From Paenibacillus helianthi (GTDB lineage Bacteria; Bacillota; Bacilli; Paenibacillales; Paenibacillaceae): DNA of 64,000 bases. The DNA lies in NCBI RefSeq assembly GCF_001909055.1, contig NZ_LVWI01000002.1, positions 496,001-560,000 on the forward strand, written 5' to 3'. Numbering within the stretch: the first letter of the stretch is position 1; every line of letters begins with the position of its first letter. This document shows, piece after piece, positions 53,154-62,980 of the stretch. The notes under the pieces are model-generated. The model was not told the origin of the DNA. It worked only from the letters and a program-made list of their open reading frames with translations, and ran no database searches. The translations under genes were made by a program, and so were the position numbers.

Positions 53154-55835
53154 TCAAGGAGCCTGCGGCTCCAGCTTATGTCGCACGGTGATCCCCTCCG
53201 GCCGGACCTCCATCTGGATCTCACCCTGCAGATCGGTCCGGTACACAGCGGTGCTGCTGTCAGCCAGACGCTTCAACACATCGCCATTCGGATGTCCATA
53301 GAGATTATTAACTCCTGCGGAAATTACGGCTGCACCGGGTTTCCAGAAGTTCAGCCAGGCAGCGCCCGTTGCTGTTTTGCTGCCATGATGGGCTACCTTC
53401 AGCACCTCAATCGGGCCGCTGCTTCTGATCCCGGCCTCTGTTCCGCCATGCAGAATTGCATCCTCCGCCGCCTTATCCATATCCCCTGTAAAAAGAAAAC
53501 TCCGGCCGTTCATCTGCAGCCGGAAGGCGACGGATTCGTGATTCTGTTCCTCCACCTCCGGAAGCACGGCCTCCCCTGCCTTGTGCGGGTCCGGCCAGAG
53601 GAACATCAGCTCCGTCTTGTCATCCGGAGCGAGTACCTGCCCCTGCTGCACCGGATACAGCCGGACGCCTGCCGTAAGCGCTGTATTCATTAGCTTGCTG
53701 TAGTGCTCCCCCTTGGCCAATGTTCCATTGAACAGCAGTGCCGAGACGGGTAGTCCCTCAAGCACCGCCTGGAGTCCTCCGGCATGGTCCTGATCGCCAT
53801 GAGTCAGAATGATGGCGTCCAGCCTGTGAATGCCCCTCTGCTTCAAAAGCGGCAGCAGGGTTTTGGCTCCAACCTCGAACGGGCTTCGGCGGACGCGCCA
53901 TGCTTCCTTTTTGCCAAAGCTGACAGTGCCTCCACCATCCACGAGAATATGGGCTCCACCTGGGGTGGTGATCAAAATACTGTCGCCCTGCCCAACATCC
54001 AGATAGCTCACCCGTCCGGCACCGCCCAGGTGCTCCGAGTGATAGCCCCGATACAACAGCAGAACCATTGCAGCTATACCGATTAGGATAGCCCTTCCGC
54101 TCCAGCGCAAGGAGTCCGGCATCTGAAAGTGCAGTTGCTCCGCATTACTCCCGGCTCCGCTCCATATCCCTGCACGCCTTATTCCTCTGCCATCCGCCGG
54201 TTGATCCAGCGCCGCCAGCGGCTTCGTTTCATCCTCCATGGCCTGTGGAGCCAGCCGCGCTTCTGTACGCCGCTGCATGGTGTAGAGCACACCATAGAGG
54301 AGGCCATAATACAACCCCATCCACAGCAAAGTAGGAGAGCTCCAGATCGTTACACCCCCGGACCATCCATTTGTCCACTCCACAGCGCGAAAAGTGGCAT
54401 CATTCAGCAGTTCAGCAACATGAGCGGTTACACCAGCAGCCGTATCCCAGAGCCGGCTAAGCAGCAGCGCAAGTGTCCCCACCGGCAGCACCAGGAACGT
54501 AATAAAAGGGACAAATACCAAATTAGCAGCGAAGGAGAGCAATGAAAACTGATTAAAATAGAAGATGGTCAGCGGAAAAGACACCAGCTGTGCAATCAAA
54601 GTAACGGACACGGCACCGCCCAGCCAGCGGGGCAGTCTGCGCAGCAGCGGGTTCACCAGAGGAACATAGATCATGAGTCCTGCCGTCACGAGAAAAGAGA
54701 GCTGAAAGCTTACGCTAAGCAGCAAATACGGATTCCAGACCAGCATGATCAGCGCCGCGGCTGCGAGAATATTCATCCCGTCCTTCAGCATGCCGAACCG
54801 GGCAGCCAGCAGGGCAATCATACTCATGATGCCTGCCCGCACAATGGATGGCCCGGCACCGGACAGCAGCACATATACAGGCACTAGTAGTAGAGTGACA
54901 GTGAGGGCTGTCTCTCTGGTAAGGCGGCAGCGTCTAAGGATGAACAAGATCACGCCGACATACACCGCGACATGCATTCCTGAGATCGCCAGAATATGCG
55001 TCAGACCCAGCTGCGAGAACTGCTTGAATGTTTCCTCATCCAAATCGTCCTGTATGCCCAGGACCAGGCCTTTCATATATCCTGCATGCGGCTCCCGGAA
55101 CAAGTGGTCCATCTCCGCCCCAAGGGCAGCCCGCACCGTATCGTTCCAGCGCAGAATGCTGGCAGGGCGCCAGGAGGCAGGAGGCGAAGCCTGTACGCTT
55201 GCCGTACCTTCCCCCTTGAGCAGCCAGTGAATTCTCTGCGTCAGCAAATAGGAGCGGTAATCATAACCGCCGAAATTCCGCGCCTCCCCCGGCTGCTCCA
55301 GCTCTCCCTGAATGACTACCCGATCTCCTCTCTTCCATCCGGCAGCCACAGCAATCTCCGGTTCAGCCTGAAGCTTGATTTGTACAGCGATCCGTTCGCC
55401 TGCCGCATCTGCTCCCGGGTCCCGGTCCGCCCGCTGATTCTGCGCAAAAACTTTTTCGCCGGTTCCGCTTAGCCCCATCCGTGACAGCTTCACCGTAAAG
55501 CTCACACGGTCTCCATCCCGCTCCACAGGGGAGACGATTACTCCATCCGCGCTTACATAAGACTCATTCAGCTCTGTCTCCGATTGTTCCCATGCACCCG
55601 GAAGCAGACTGACATTTCTTCCTTCGTTCCATTCCCAGTACAGGGCAGCCGCAACCATTGACAGTCCTAACACTACAGCGATTTTCCACCCGCTTCTCCC
55701 GCTGGCAGCACCGATTGCAAGCAGCAGCAGACCACCCGCTATGTACATTAAAAGCTCATGCCCCGAAAACAAGCAGCCCGCTACACTGCCCGCGACCCAG
55801 CACACTGCAAAGCTTAACAGCGGCCTTTTTTTCAT
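53154..55835 (-). CDS. comEC: ComEC, DNA-uptake channel
   Basis: The membrane channel that carries single-stranded DNA into the cell during transformation. The 893-residue protein starts with membrane segments and an OB-like extracellular domain (about residues 100-220, KRGDRVVIQGELEQPGEARNF). The competence domain follows with LGLTHILAISGMHVAVYVGV and SGAGPSIVRAGIMSMIALLA. The C-terminal metallo-beta-lactamase-like domain has SYLDVGQGDSILITTPGG and ILTHGDQDHAGGL, then VLKVAHHGSKTATG. All domains are present, so competence is plausible. GAGGAGG precedes the ATG. Confidence 0.95.
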   Translation of the reverse strand: MKKRPLLSFAVCWVAGSVAGCLFSGHELLMYIAGGLLLLAIGAASGRSGWKIAVVLGLSMVAAALYWEWNEGRNVSLLPGAWEQSETELNESYVSADGVIVSPVERDGDRVSFTVKLSRMGLSGTGEKVFAQNQRADRDPGADAAGERIAVQIKLQAEPEIAVAAGWKRGDRVVIQGELEQPGEARNFGGYDYRSYLLTQRIHWLLKGEGTASVQASPPASWRPASILRWNDTVRAALGAEMDHLFREPHAGYMKGLVLGIQDDLDEETFKQFSQLGLTHILAISGMHVAVYVGVILFILRRCRLTRETALTVTLLLVPVYVLLSGAGPSIVRAGIMSMIALLAARFGMLKDGMNILAAAALIMLVWNPYLLLSVSFQLSFLVTAGLMIYVPLVNPLLRRLPRWLGGAVSVTLIAQLVSFPLTIFYFNQFSLLSFAANLVFVPFITFLVLPVGTLALLLSRLWDTAAGVTAHVAELLNDATFRAVEWTNGWSGGVTIWSSPTLLWMGLYYGLLYGVLYTMQRRTEARLAPQAMEDETKPLAALDQPADGRGIRRAGIWSGAGSNAEQLHFQMPDSLRWSGRAILIGIAAMVLLLYRGYHSEHLGGAGRVSYLDVGQGDSILITTPGGAHILVDGGGTVSFGKKEAWRVRRSPFEVGAKTLLPLLKQRGIHRLDAIILTHGDQDHAGGLQAVLEGLPVSALLFNGTLAKGEHYSKLMNTALTAGVRLYPVQQGQVLAPDDKTELMFLWPDPHKAGEAVLPEVEEQNHESVAFRLQMNGRSFLFTGDMDKAAEDAILHGGTEAGIRSSGPIEVLKVAHHGSKTATGAAWLNFWKPGAAVISAGVNNLYGHPNGDVLKRLADSSTAVYRTDLQGEIQMEVRPEGITVRHKLEPQAP

Positions 55836-55913
55836 CCATATTCCTCCTCGTATTTGAATATTGTAGTCCTCATAGCCGTAAGCGAACTGTGACTCTTACA
55901 TGCGGATGCAGCC

Positions 55914-55960
55914 AAAAAAGAACCCCTGCATACGCAACAATCGCGTGTACAGAGGTTCTT
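55914..55960 (-). terminator. Terminator of comEB
   Basis: GAACCCCTG (55919-55927) pairs with CAGAGGTTC near 55950-55958, with an inner CGC/GCG. TTTTTTGG follows on the minus strand, so comEB is not simply read through into comEC. Confidence 0.8.
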
Positions 55961-56001
55961 CCCCTGATGCTTATCTTTATTTCAGTTAATGCGCCTTCCT
56001 G

Positions 56002-56520
56002 TTATTCCGAGACAGTGATCATCGTTTCCTTGGGCGGCTCATAATTCTCCAATTGCCGGAAGATGATGCCTTTGGAGCCCAGCATGGCCTCCACCTTCTC
56101 CATATCTTTGCGGTAAGGGCGCAGATAGACGATCTCTACAATTCCGCTGTTGGCCAGCATATTGGCACAGGTCCAGCAAGGTTCGTCCGTGACATAGACA
56201 GTGCTGCCCTCCCGGTCGCTCCGGTCTGTGAACAGCAGCAGATTCTGCTCGGCGTGAATGGTGCGGATGCAGCGCTGCTTCATCACCATCGTCTCCACAC
56301 CATTAACCACTTCACGTTCATATTGCTCCGAGACCATGCAGCCTGCTTCTGAGCAATCCGGCACACCCATTGGGGCGCCATTATAGGCTGTGCCCAGCAG
56401 CTTCTTGCCCTGTACCAGAACCGCACCGACATGGCGGCGGGAGCAACGCGAACGTGTGGAGACCATGCAGGCAATATCCATGAAGTAAGTATCCCAATTT
56501 TTGCGGTAGGCTACAGTCAT
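56002..56520 (-). CDS. comEB: ComEB, dCMP deaminase family
   Basis: A zinc-dependent deoxycytidylate deaminase of the competence operon. In B. subtilis comEB is dispensable for DNA uptake, and the enzyme supplies dUMP. The 172 residues contain the zinc site HAEQNLLLF (His and catalytic Glu) and PCWTCANML (two Cys). RRHVGAVLVQGKKLLGTAYN and GMPDCSEAGC-like sequence (GVPDCSEAGC) match the dCMP deaminase group. It lies between comEA and comEC. Confidence 0.94.
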   Translation of the reverse strand: MTVAYRKNWDTYFMDIACMVSTRSRCSRRHVGAVLVQGKKLLGTAYNGAPMGVPDCSEAGCMVSEQYEREVVNGVETMVMKQRCIRTIHAEQNLLLFTDRSDREGSTVYVTDEPCWTCANMLANSGIVEIVYLRPYRKDMEKVEAMLGSKGIIFRQLENYEPPKETMITVSE

Positions 56521-56678
56521 TAGTTATCTCCACTTTCTCTTTGATAGTTGTTCATTATTGTAGCATATTGCGGCGGTGTTTCACTAGGACATCGGATACG
56601 GAAAAACCTGTCCCTTCCGCTTTAATTAGCACAGTCTGCTTAATGAATATCAGACCTGCAATAGCTGCTTCGCCTAGC

Positions 56679-57353
56679 TTAAAAAGCTACCAGCGGTTTC
56701 AGCTTTTCCAGCATCTTCGGCCCGATTCCCTTCACCCCACCCAAATCCGCTAAGCTGCGAAAAGCCCCCTTGCTGCTGCGGTAGTCTATAATCGCCTGCG
56801 CCTTCTTCTCCCCAATGCCAGGCAGATTCATCAGGGCAGCAGCATCTGCTGTGTTAACATTTATTTTGCCTTCTGCGGAAGCCTGCCCTGAAGGTACTGT
56901 GCTCCCCGAAGCATCTGCTTCGCTTGCAACTGCTGTGGCTGCTGCGCCGTTCCCTGCTGCTGCTGTTCCGCTGGACCCTGCGGTTCCCGCGTTGCTTTCA
57001 ATAGATGCTCCCGTAGCTCCAACCCCTGCGGTTCCAGTTGATTCGGCCGCATTGTCCCCTGCCGCTGGCCTACCTCCTGTCACCGTACCTCCAGCCACAT
57101 CGCCTGTTACCACGGCATCTGCTCTTTCACCCTTATTCTGTTCATCTGTTTGATCCCCAATGCCCTTCTCATTTTTCCCACCAGCGGCTACTGCTGTACC
57201 CGGCTCGTCCGCTGTGCCCAGCGCCTGGGCCATACTGATGTTCAGCGTCTCCCAACCGCCGATGCCCTTATTCTCTTCCCGGTCCGCCGCCCATACCAAT
57301 CCACCACTAAGCAGGGCAGCAGCGAATACCGAAGCTATTCCTTTTATATTCAT
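56679..57353 (-). CDS. comEA: ComEA-like helix-hairpin-helix DNA receptor with low-complexity linker
   Basis: The membrane-anchored receptor that binds incoming DNA. The 224-residue product has one membrane segment (IKGIASVFAAALLSGGLVWA). Its C-terminal helix-hairpin-helix domain reads INVNTADAAALMNLPGIGEK, KAQAIIDYRSSKGAFRSLAD and VKGIGPKMLEKLKP. Between them lie about 110 residues of Gly/Ala/Thr/Ser-rich sequence where B. subtilis ComEA has an SLBB-type domain. I chose ATG 57351-57353 (GAGGAGG eight bases upstream). It is divergent from comER. Confidence 0.9.
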   Translation of the reverse strand: MNIKGIASVFAAALLSGGLVWAADREENKGIGGWETLNISMAQALGTADEPGTAVAAGGKNEKGIGDQTDEQNKGERADAVVTGDVAGGTVTGGRPAAGDNAAESTGTAGVGATGASIESNAGTAGSSGTAAAGNGAAATAVASEADASGSTVPSGQASAEGKINVNTADAAALMNLPGIGEKKAQAIIDYRSSKGAFRSLADLGGVKGIGPKMLEKLKPLVAF

Positions 57354-57516
57354 ATCCTTGTCCTCCTCTAAAAAATAATTTATGGTAAACAACTATCCAC
57401 CCGTATATTTTCAAAAATACAGTTGAAACCTGTCATTTGTCCAAGACTCCTGCGCATACATTTAACGAAGAGTATTCCTGCAAGGCCATAGCCATACCGA
57501 AAGGAGGGTACCCTAG

Positions 57517-58365
57517 ATGAAGGTGGGATTTATCGGAACGGGCAGCATGGGCAGTCTGCTTATAGACGCCTTCCTGTCTTCGGGTGCGCTTGAGCCATGT
57601 GATGTGCTGGCCAGCAACCGCAGCCCGAACAGGCTTCTGCAGCTTCAAAAACGCCATCCGGACATCACCATCGGCAGCAACAGGGAAACTGCGGACGGAA
57701 GCGATATCGTCTTCCTCTGTGTTAAACCGTTGGAATTCAAATCCCTGACTGATGAAATCTCTTCTTGCCTGCGGAGCGAACAGATAGTTGTATCGATCAC
57801 CAGCCCAGTGATGCTATACCATCTGGAATCCGCGCTGCCGTCCAAAATAGCCAAAATCATTCCCAGCATCACCCACTGTGCCAAAAGCGGAACTTCACTT
57901 TGCATATTCGGCAGCAGGCTCACTAAACAAGATCGGCTCCTGCTGCTGAAGCTGCTGTCTTTCATAGGGGTTCCACTGGAAATTCAGGAAAGGCATACCC
58001 GGATTGCCTCTGATTTCTCCAGCTGCGGTCCCGCGTTCATCAGTTTTTTTCTTGAGCGGTGGATTGAAGCCGCTGTTGAGGCTACAGGCATAGATGAAGT
58101 CCTGCTTGGCCGGCTCGCAGGTGAAATGCTGCTAGGCACAGGTAAACTGCTGACCGAAGGTAATTTCACTCCACAGGAACTGCAGGAACGGGTAGCCGTA
58201 CGCGGTGGCATTACAGCGGAAGCACTGAGCCACTTGCGGACCAGTCTGGAAGGGGTTTTTGAGCAGCTGATCCTCACCACACACGATAAATTCGATGAAG
58301 ATGTCGAAAAGCTGGACACCTTATTCGGTCTGGGTGGCATCGTTCAGGGGCCGCTCGACCGTTAG
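57517..58365 (+). CDS. comER: ComER, competence-associated pyrroline-5-carboxylate reductase homologue
   Basis: A 282-residue protein of the ProC fold. The NADP site MKVGFIGTGSMGSLLIDAF and CVKPLEFKSL are clear. The C-terminal dimer domain shows FSSCGPAFISFFLERWIEAA and VAVRGGITAEAL. ComER lies divergent from comEA in B. subtilis. Reported roles concern sporulation and biofilm formation rather than DNA uptake; no enzyme activity is certain. AAAGGAGGG precedes the ATG. Confidence 0.92.
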   Translation: MKVGFIGTGSMGSLLIDAFLSSGALEPCDVLASNRSPNRLLQLQKRHPDITIGSNRETADGSDIVFLCVKPLEFKSLTDEISSCLRSEQIVVSITSPVMLYHLESALPSKIAKIIPSITHCAKSGTSLCIFGSRLTKQDRLLLLKLLSFIGVPLEIQERHTRIASDFSSCGPAFISFFLERWIEAAVEATGIDEVLLGRLAGEMLLGTGKLLTEGNFTPQELQERVAVRGGITAEALSHLRTSLEGVFEQLILTTHDKFDEDVEKLDTLFGLGGIVQGPLDR

Positions 58366-58410
58366 AATCCCTCCACCGGCATGGAACCGGCACCCTGCTG
58401 CCAAAACCAA

Positions 58411-58450
58411 GAAAGCCCGCAGCACGGATTACTCCGTTGCTGCGGGCAGA
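58411..58450 (-). terminator. Terminator between comER and leuS
   Basis: GCCCGCAGCA (58415-58424) pairs with TGCTGCGGGC (58438-58447), with inner CGG/CCG. TTTCTTGG follows on the minus strand. It serves leuS and probably comER. Confidence 0.75.
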
Positions 58451-58464
58451 ATTGCGTTCTTCGC

Positions 58465-60918
58465 TTAACCCACTACTATATTGACCAGCTTGCCTGGAAC
58501 CGCGATGATCTTGCGTACGGTTTTGCCCTCGACGGCTGCCTTCACATTCGGAAGCGACAGCGCATGGTTCTGCATATCATCTTGACCCATGTCCTGCGGG
58601 ATCAGTGCACGCTGTACGATTTTACCATTTACCTGAACAACGATTTCCACTTCAGCATCTACAGTCAACGCTTCATCATAAGCCGGCCAAGCCACATAGC
58701 TGATGCTGCCTTCATGACCGAGCAGCTGCCACAGCTCCTCCGCGATATGTGGTGCGAGTGGCGACAGCATCTGTACGAAATGCTCTGCAGCTTCAGCGGA
58801 CAAGGTCTCCTGCTTGTAAGCATCGTTGATGAAGATCATCAGCTGGCTGATCGCTGTATTGAAGCGCAGGTGCTCGAAGTCCTCCGTGACCTTCTTGAGT
58901 GTCTTGTGCCAGGTCCGTTTGAACTCGTCGGTACCGCCATCCGGGGTAATTTTCGCACTGATGCTGCCGTCCTCATTCACGAACAGGCGCCATACGCGGG
59001 AGAGGAAGCGGTGAATGCCTTCCACACCTTTTTCATTCCATGGCTTCGTCGCTTCCAGCGGCCCCATGAACATCTCATAGACACGCAGCGTATCCGCGCC
59101 ATATGCCTCCACAATTTCATCCGGGTTAATGACATTGCCGCGCGACTTGCTCATCTTCTCATTGTTATTCCCCAGGATCATGCCTTGATTCACCAGCTTA
59201 TGGAACGGTTCCTTCGTATCCACTACACCAATGTCGTACAGAACCTTATGCCAAAAGCGTGCGTACAGCAGATGCAGTACTGCATGCTCGGCTCCGCCGA
59301 TGTACAGGTCAACGGGCAGCCATTCCTTCTGCTTCTCCGGTGAACACAGCTCCTTGTCATTACGCGGATCGATATAACGCAGGTAGTACCAGCAGCTGCC
59401 GGCCCATTGCGGCATGGTGTTCGTCTCGCGGCGTGCCTTCATGCCGGTCTCCGGATCTATCGTTTCAACCCACTCCGTCACATTGGCCAGCGGGGATTCT
59501 CCTGTGCCTGAAGGGCGGATGGAATCCACTTCCGGCAGCAGCAGCGGCAGCTGATCTACAGGGACCGTCTTCATCGTGCCGTCTTCCAGGTGCAGAATCG
59601 GAATCGGCTCGCCCCAATAGCGTTGGCGGCTGAACAGCCAGTCGCGCAGGCGGTAGGTTACTTTGCCTTTGCCGCTGCCTTTTTCCTCAAGCCAGGTGAT
59701 CATCTTCGCAATCGCTTCTTTATTGTCCAGACCATTCAGGAATTCGGAATTCACATGAGGTCCGTCGCCGCTGTAAGCCTCTTCTCCGACATTTCCGCCC
59801 TGTACTACTTCAACGATCTTCAGATCAAACTGCTTGGCGAATTCCCAGTCGCGTGTGTCATGTCCCGGCACCGCCATGATGGCTCCCGTTCCATATCCGG
59901 CAAGCACATAATCAGCGATCCAGATCGGCACCTGAGCACCATTCACCGGATTAACGGCGTAAGCACCCGTGAAGACACCGGATTTCTCTTTAGCCAGATC
60001 CGTACGTTCAAGGTCGCTCTTGCGTGAAGCCTTGTCGCGGTATTCCGATACTGCCGCCTTCTGCTCATCTGTTGTAATAAGATCAACCAGCTTATGCTCC
60101 GGTGCCAGTACACAGTAGCTTGCTCCGAACAAAGTATCCGGGCGGGTCGTGAATACCTCCAGACTGGCATCATGACCTTCAATGGCAAAAATCACTTCGG
60201 CACCCGTCGACTTGCCAATCCAGTTGCGCTGCATATCCTTGATGCTTTCTTCCCAGTCCAGCTCTTCCAGATCCTCAAGCAGGCGTTCAGCGTACTCCGT
60301 AATTTTCAGAATCCACTGGCGCATCGGTCTGCGGACCACAGGATGGCCGCCGCGCTCGCTTTTTCCGTCGATAACCTCTTCGTTTGCCAGAACCGTTCCC
60401 AGTGCTTCACACCAGTTGACCGACACCTCTGCCACATAGGCCAAGCCACGGTTGTACAGCTGGATAAAAATCCACTGTGTCCATTTGTAATACTCCGGAT
60501 CGGTTGTGCTGATCTCGCGGTCCCAGTCATAGGAGAAGCCCAGCGATTTGATCTGCCGGCGAAAATTATCAATGTTCTTCACTGTAATCTCGCGTGGATG
60601 CTGTCCGGTATCCATCGCATACTGCTCTGCCGGAAGTCCGAAGGCATCCCAGCCCATCGGGTGCAGCACATTGTAGCCGCGCATCCGTTTGTAGCGGGAG
60701 ACAATGTCTGTCGCCGTGTAGCCTTCCGGGTGGCCTACATGCAGCCCTGCGCCTGAAGGATACGGGAACATATCCAGTGCGTAGAATTTTGGCTTGTTAA
60801 CCTCTTCACCTGTCTTGAACGTCTTGTTCTCATCCCAGAACTTCTGCCATTTCGGCTCAATCACCTGGGCGCGGTAGCCTGTGGGGGCTGTTGTGCTTGC
60901 TGCTTTGTTGTCGCTCAT
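58465..60918 (-). CDS. leuS: LeuS, leucyl-tRNA synthetase
   Basis: A class Ia synthetase that charges tRNA-Leu. The 817 residues show the HIGH-like motif [17 protein letters not shown], the editing domain (CP1, [19 protein letters not shown]) and the KMSKS loop [17 protein letters not shown]. The C-terminal anticodon and extension domains are present. The length is normal for Firmicutes. AAGGAGG precedes the ATG. Upstream is a leucine T-box leader, followed by a copy of the structured repeat, so expression responds to uncharged tRNA-Leu. Confidence 0.97.
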   Translation of the reverse strand: MSDNKAASTTAPTGYRAQVIEPKWQKFWDENKTFKTGEEVNKPKFYALDMFPYPSGAGLHVGHPEGYTATDIVSRYKRMRGYNVLHPMGWDAFGLPAEQYAMDTGQHPREITVKNIDNFRRQIKSLGFSYDWDREISTTDPEYYKWTQWIFIQLYNRGLAYVAEVSVNWCEALGTVLANEEVIDGKSERGGHPVVRRPMRQWILKITEYAERLLEDLEELDWEESIKDMQRNWIGKSTGAEVIFAIEGHDASLEVFTTRPDTLFGASYCVLAPEHKLVDLITTDEQKAAVSEYRDKASRKSDLERTDLAKEKSGVFTGAYAVNPVNGAQVPIWIADYVLAGYGTGAIMAVPGHDTRDWEFAKQFDLKIVEVVQGGNVGEEAYSGDGPHVNSEFLNGLDNKEAIAKMITWLEEKGSGKGKVTYRLRDWLFSRQRYWGEPIPILHLEDGTMKTVPVDQLPLLLPEVDSIRPSGTGESPLANVTEWVETIDPETGMKARRETNTMPQWAGSCWYYLRYIDPRNDKELCSPEKQKEWLPVDLYIGGAEHAVLHLLYARFWHKVLYDIGVVDTKEPFHKLVNQGMILGNNNEKMSKSRGNVINPDEIVEAYGADTLRVYEMFMGPLEATKPWNEKGVEGIHRFLSRVWRLFVNEDGSISAKITPDGGTDEFKRTWHKTLKKVTEDFEHLRFNTAISQLMIFINDAYKQETLSAEAAEHFVQMLSPLAPHIAEELWQLLGHEGSISYVAWPAYDEALTVDAEVEIVVQVNGKIVQRALIPQDMGQDDMQNHALSLPNVKAAVEGKTVRKIIAVPGKLVNIVVG

Positions 60919-61004
60919 TGTATGCTCCTCCTTGGAGTGTTGCTTACTTAGTTAAAACTGCTGCGCTTAAAAGAACGCCAGGGAATGAACTCTACTGCAA
61001 AAAA

Positions 61005-61154
61005 GTTTTGGGCTTCCGATCGCTGTTATTCTCTGATTTCTTGATTTGAACCGCTCTATGCGGTAGAAATCCGAGAATAGCGCATGCTTCCGATGTGAGC
61101 TTTCCTTGGGAAAGCTTTCAGGCGAACACTTTGTTTCTACAGCTCCAAAATTTT
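61005..61154. repeat. Structured dispersed repeat, copy B, inside the leuS leader
   Basis: This copy has the same layout as 38760-38866. TATTCTC (61027-61033) pairs with GAGAATA (61073-61079), GATTT (61035-61039) with AAATC (61067-61071), and ACCGC (61050-61054) with GCGGT (61060-61064). GTTTTGG near 61005 faces CCAAAAT at about 61145-61151. An extra hairpin, AGCTTTCC-TTG-GGAAAGCT (near 61099-61117), is not in copy A. The stem bases differ from copy A but pairing is kept. Confidence 0.72.
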
Positions 61155-61267
61155 TTTTCGTTCCGTTTCCCTGTTACTTTTTAAATCCACCCGTTTTGCC
61201 TGACGGGCAGCCAAGTCCAAGATCAGCTCAGGATTCGCTGTTCCGCTGGACTTGGCCCCAATACCGC

Positions 61268-61565
61268 AAAAAAACCTCCCATCCCTAGCGTATTATCGCT
61301 AGGGACGAGAGGTTTGAATTCCCGTGGTACCACCCTAGTTAGCGGCTGGATATACTTTACCCTGCCACTCACTTTGACACCCGGTAACGGGGGTGAATCG
61401 ACGACGGTTCAGGCGCGGTCTTCAAGCCTCTGCTTGCGGACCCTGCGGCTTAACGCCGTTACTCCGAGGTGAGTTCATTCTTCTCCGTTAACCGGCTCGC
61501 ACCCTGTGCCGGCTCTCTGCAATAACGGTCTCACGAATTAATACTCCTCTTCATCGCACTGCTAT
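61268..61565 (-). promoter_or_regulatory. T-box leader for leuS (leucine, specifier CUC)
   Basis: Read on the minus strand, stem I has GCGATGAAGAGGAGTA near its base and a distal loop between two GCCGG arms. A CUC codon in AATGAACTCACC is the likely specifier. The T-box core AGGGTGGTACCACGGG (61321-61336) has U at the variable site, which fits the A73 discriminator of tRNA-Leu. A terminator follows with GTCCCTAGCG and CGCTAGGGAT arms and seven T (about 61268-61307). Uncharged tRNA-Leu would form the antiterminator and allow leuS transcription. Confidence 0.93.
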
Positions 61566-61598
61566 GCTTACTGATTATTAATCAGTAATGTTCCCCAC

Positions 61599-61628
61599 AT
61601 TATATACAAAAGAAGCAGTTAGAGTCAA
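61599..61628 (-). promoter_or_regulatory. Sigma-A promoter of the leuS T-box leader
   Basis: TTGACT (61623-61628), 18 bases, then TATAAT (61599-61604), about 35 bases before the start of stem I. Confidence 0.8.
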
Positions 61629-61691
61629 TGATTTCCGCTTGCGGCTGCAGTGAATCAGCAATCTATGAGCGATACGCCCTCATTATTCGGC

Positions 61692-62759
61692 TTACACCGG
61701 CTTCCGACGTATATAATACGCGAGAAAATGCTGAATCACTACTTTGCCGGCCGCGAAAACCGGTACAGCCAGGATCAGACCGATCATTCCGGCCACTTCT
61801 CCACCCACCAGCAGCGCAAAAATAATCAGCAGCGGGTGCAGATGCAGCCGTCGTCCCACCACCTGCGGCGAAATGACGTTGCTCTCCAGCATCTGGCAGA
61901 GGGTGTTAACCACAGCAACGAGCAGCACGAGGCGAAGCGAGAGGGTCGAAGCCATTACAATCGCAGGTGCTGCACCCAGAAACGGCCCCATATACGGAAC
62001 AATGTTGAATACCGCCACCACACAAGCAAACAGCAGCGCGTAAGGCATGCCGATAATCGCATAGCCGATGTAGGCCAGTACCCCGATAATCAGACAGACC
62101 AAAAACTGGCCACGGATGTAGTTGCCAAGCGCGTCATCAATATCCTTAAGTAGCTTGACCATATACTTGCGGCGCGAGCGTGGCAGACAAGCGACAACGG
62201 TCCGTTCGAATACATCGAAATCCTTGAGAATGTAGAACACCAGAAAAGGCACGATAAAGGCATTGAACAGCAGACCAATGGTCGAACCAATGTTATCGAG
62301 AAAATGGGAGATTCCTGCAGCCAGTCGGTTTTCCAGCTGAAAAAACCAGTTATTCATGCCCATCTCGACACCAGGCGGAATCAATCTGTTATTCATGTTA
62401 CGCATGAGTCCCTGTGCATGTAGTGTCATCTCCGGCAAATGCTCGTTCAATTCTTCAAGCTGCTCGATGAACATCGGAATCAGATTGATGGCAATAACTG
62501 CGAGCGAGGTCAGAAATACGGCATAGATGAGCAACACGGCAACACTGCGCGGCATTTTTCTCCCGGCGAGCATACTCACTACGGGATTCAGCACATACGA
62601 GATAATCATAGCCGCCAGGAACGGCGCAAGGATGGCTTTGAGAAAGACGAAAACTCCCATTAACATCGGACGGAGGAGCCAAACGAAATATAATATGATC
62701 AGGGCAAGCAGTACTCCGATCATCCGGCGGAACCATTTACTTTGGGACCATTGCTCCAT
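61692..62759 (-). CDS. AI-2E family transporter (YrrI-like permease)
   Basis: A 355-residue integral membrane protein of the AI-2E/PerM family. Segments include LLALIILYFVWLLRPMLMG, FLAAMIISYVLNPVVSML, PFLVFYILKDFDVFE, GMPYALLFACVVAVFNIVPY and GPFLGAAPAIV. The last of these with the PYMGP motif is a family marker. Some members export small molecules or drive sodium/proton exchange; the substrate here is unknown. I chose ATG 62757-62759 (AGGGAG upstream); the frame extends another 62 codons through sequence that includes the terminator of the next gene, so the longer start is wrong. It resembles B. subtilis YrrI. Confidence 0.85.
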   Translation of the reverse strand: MEQWSQSKWFRRMIGVLLALIILYFVWLLRPMLMGVFVFLKAILAPFLAAMIISYVLNPVVSMLAGRKMPRSVAVLLIYAVFLTSLAVIAINLIPMFIEQLEELNEHLPEMTLHAQGLMRNMNNRLIPPGVEMGMNNWFFQLENRLAAGISHFLDNIGSTIGLLFNAFIVPFLVFYILKDFDVFERTVVACLPRSRRKYMVKLLKDIDDALGNYIRGQFLVCLIIGVLAYIGYAIIGMPYALLFACVVAVFNIVPYMGPFLGAAPAIVMASTLSLRLVLLVAVVNTLCQMLESNVISPQVVGRRLHLHPLLIIFALLVGGEVAGMIGLILAVPVFAAGKVVIQHFLAYYIRRKPV

Positions 62760-62883
62760 GAATGTACACTCCCTAGCGGTAATTCTGGACTGGCTTCCTA
62801 GATAAGTATATGTATACCCGCAGCAAAATAACCGCCGTTTTCTCGTTCTTGCGGCAGCTTCCTTTAGAGATTCTGTGATCTTC

Positions 62884-62936
62884 GCAAAAAACGCCCAAAT
62901 CCCCTGCCGCATGTTGCTGCAAGGAGTTTTGGGCGC
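62884..62936 (-). terminator. Terminator of the zinc-ribbon gene
   Basis: ACGCCCAAA (62891-62899) pairs with TTTGGGCG near 62928-62935. Six T follow on the minus strand. It separates the PRC-barrel/zinc-ribbon unit from the AI-2E gene. Confidence 0.82.
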
Positions 62937-62980
62937 ATTAGGCAATATGTAATTCTGCTCCTGAACCAGTTGTCACTGAT

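Noticed and set aside
53125..53170. Hairpin GGAGCC/GGCTCC at the 3' end of comEC as a terminator
   Set aside because: The T run (TTTTTT) lies about 11 bases from the stem, too far for a normal intrinsic terminator.
62760..62945. Longer start for the AI-2E transporter
   Set aside because: The extension would translate through the upstream gene's terminator and lacks a ribosome binding site; the start at 62759 has one.
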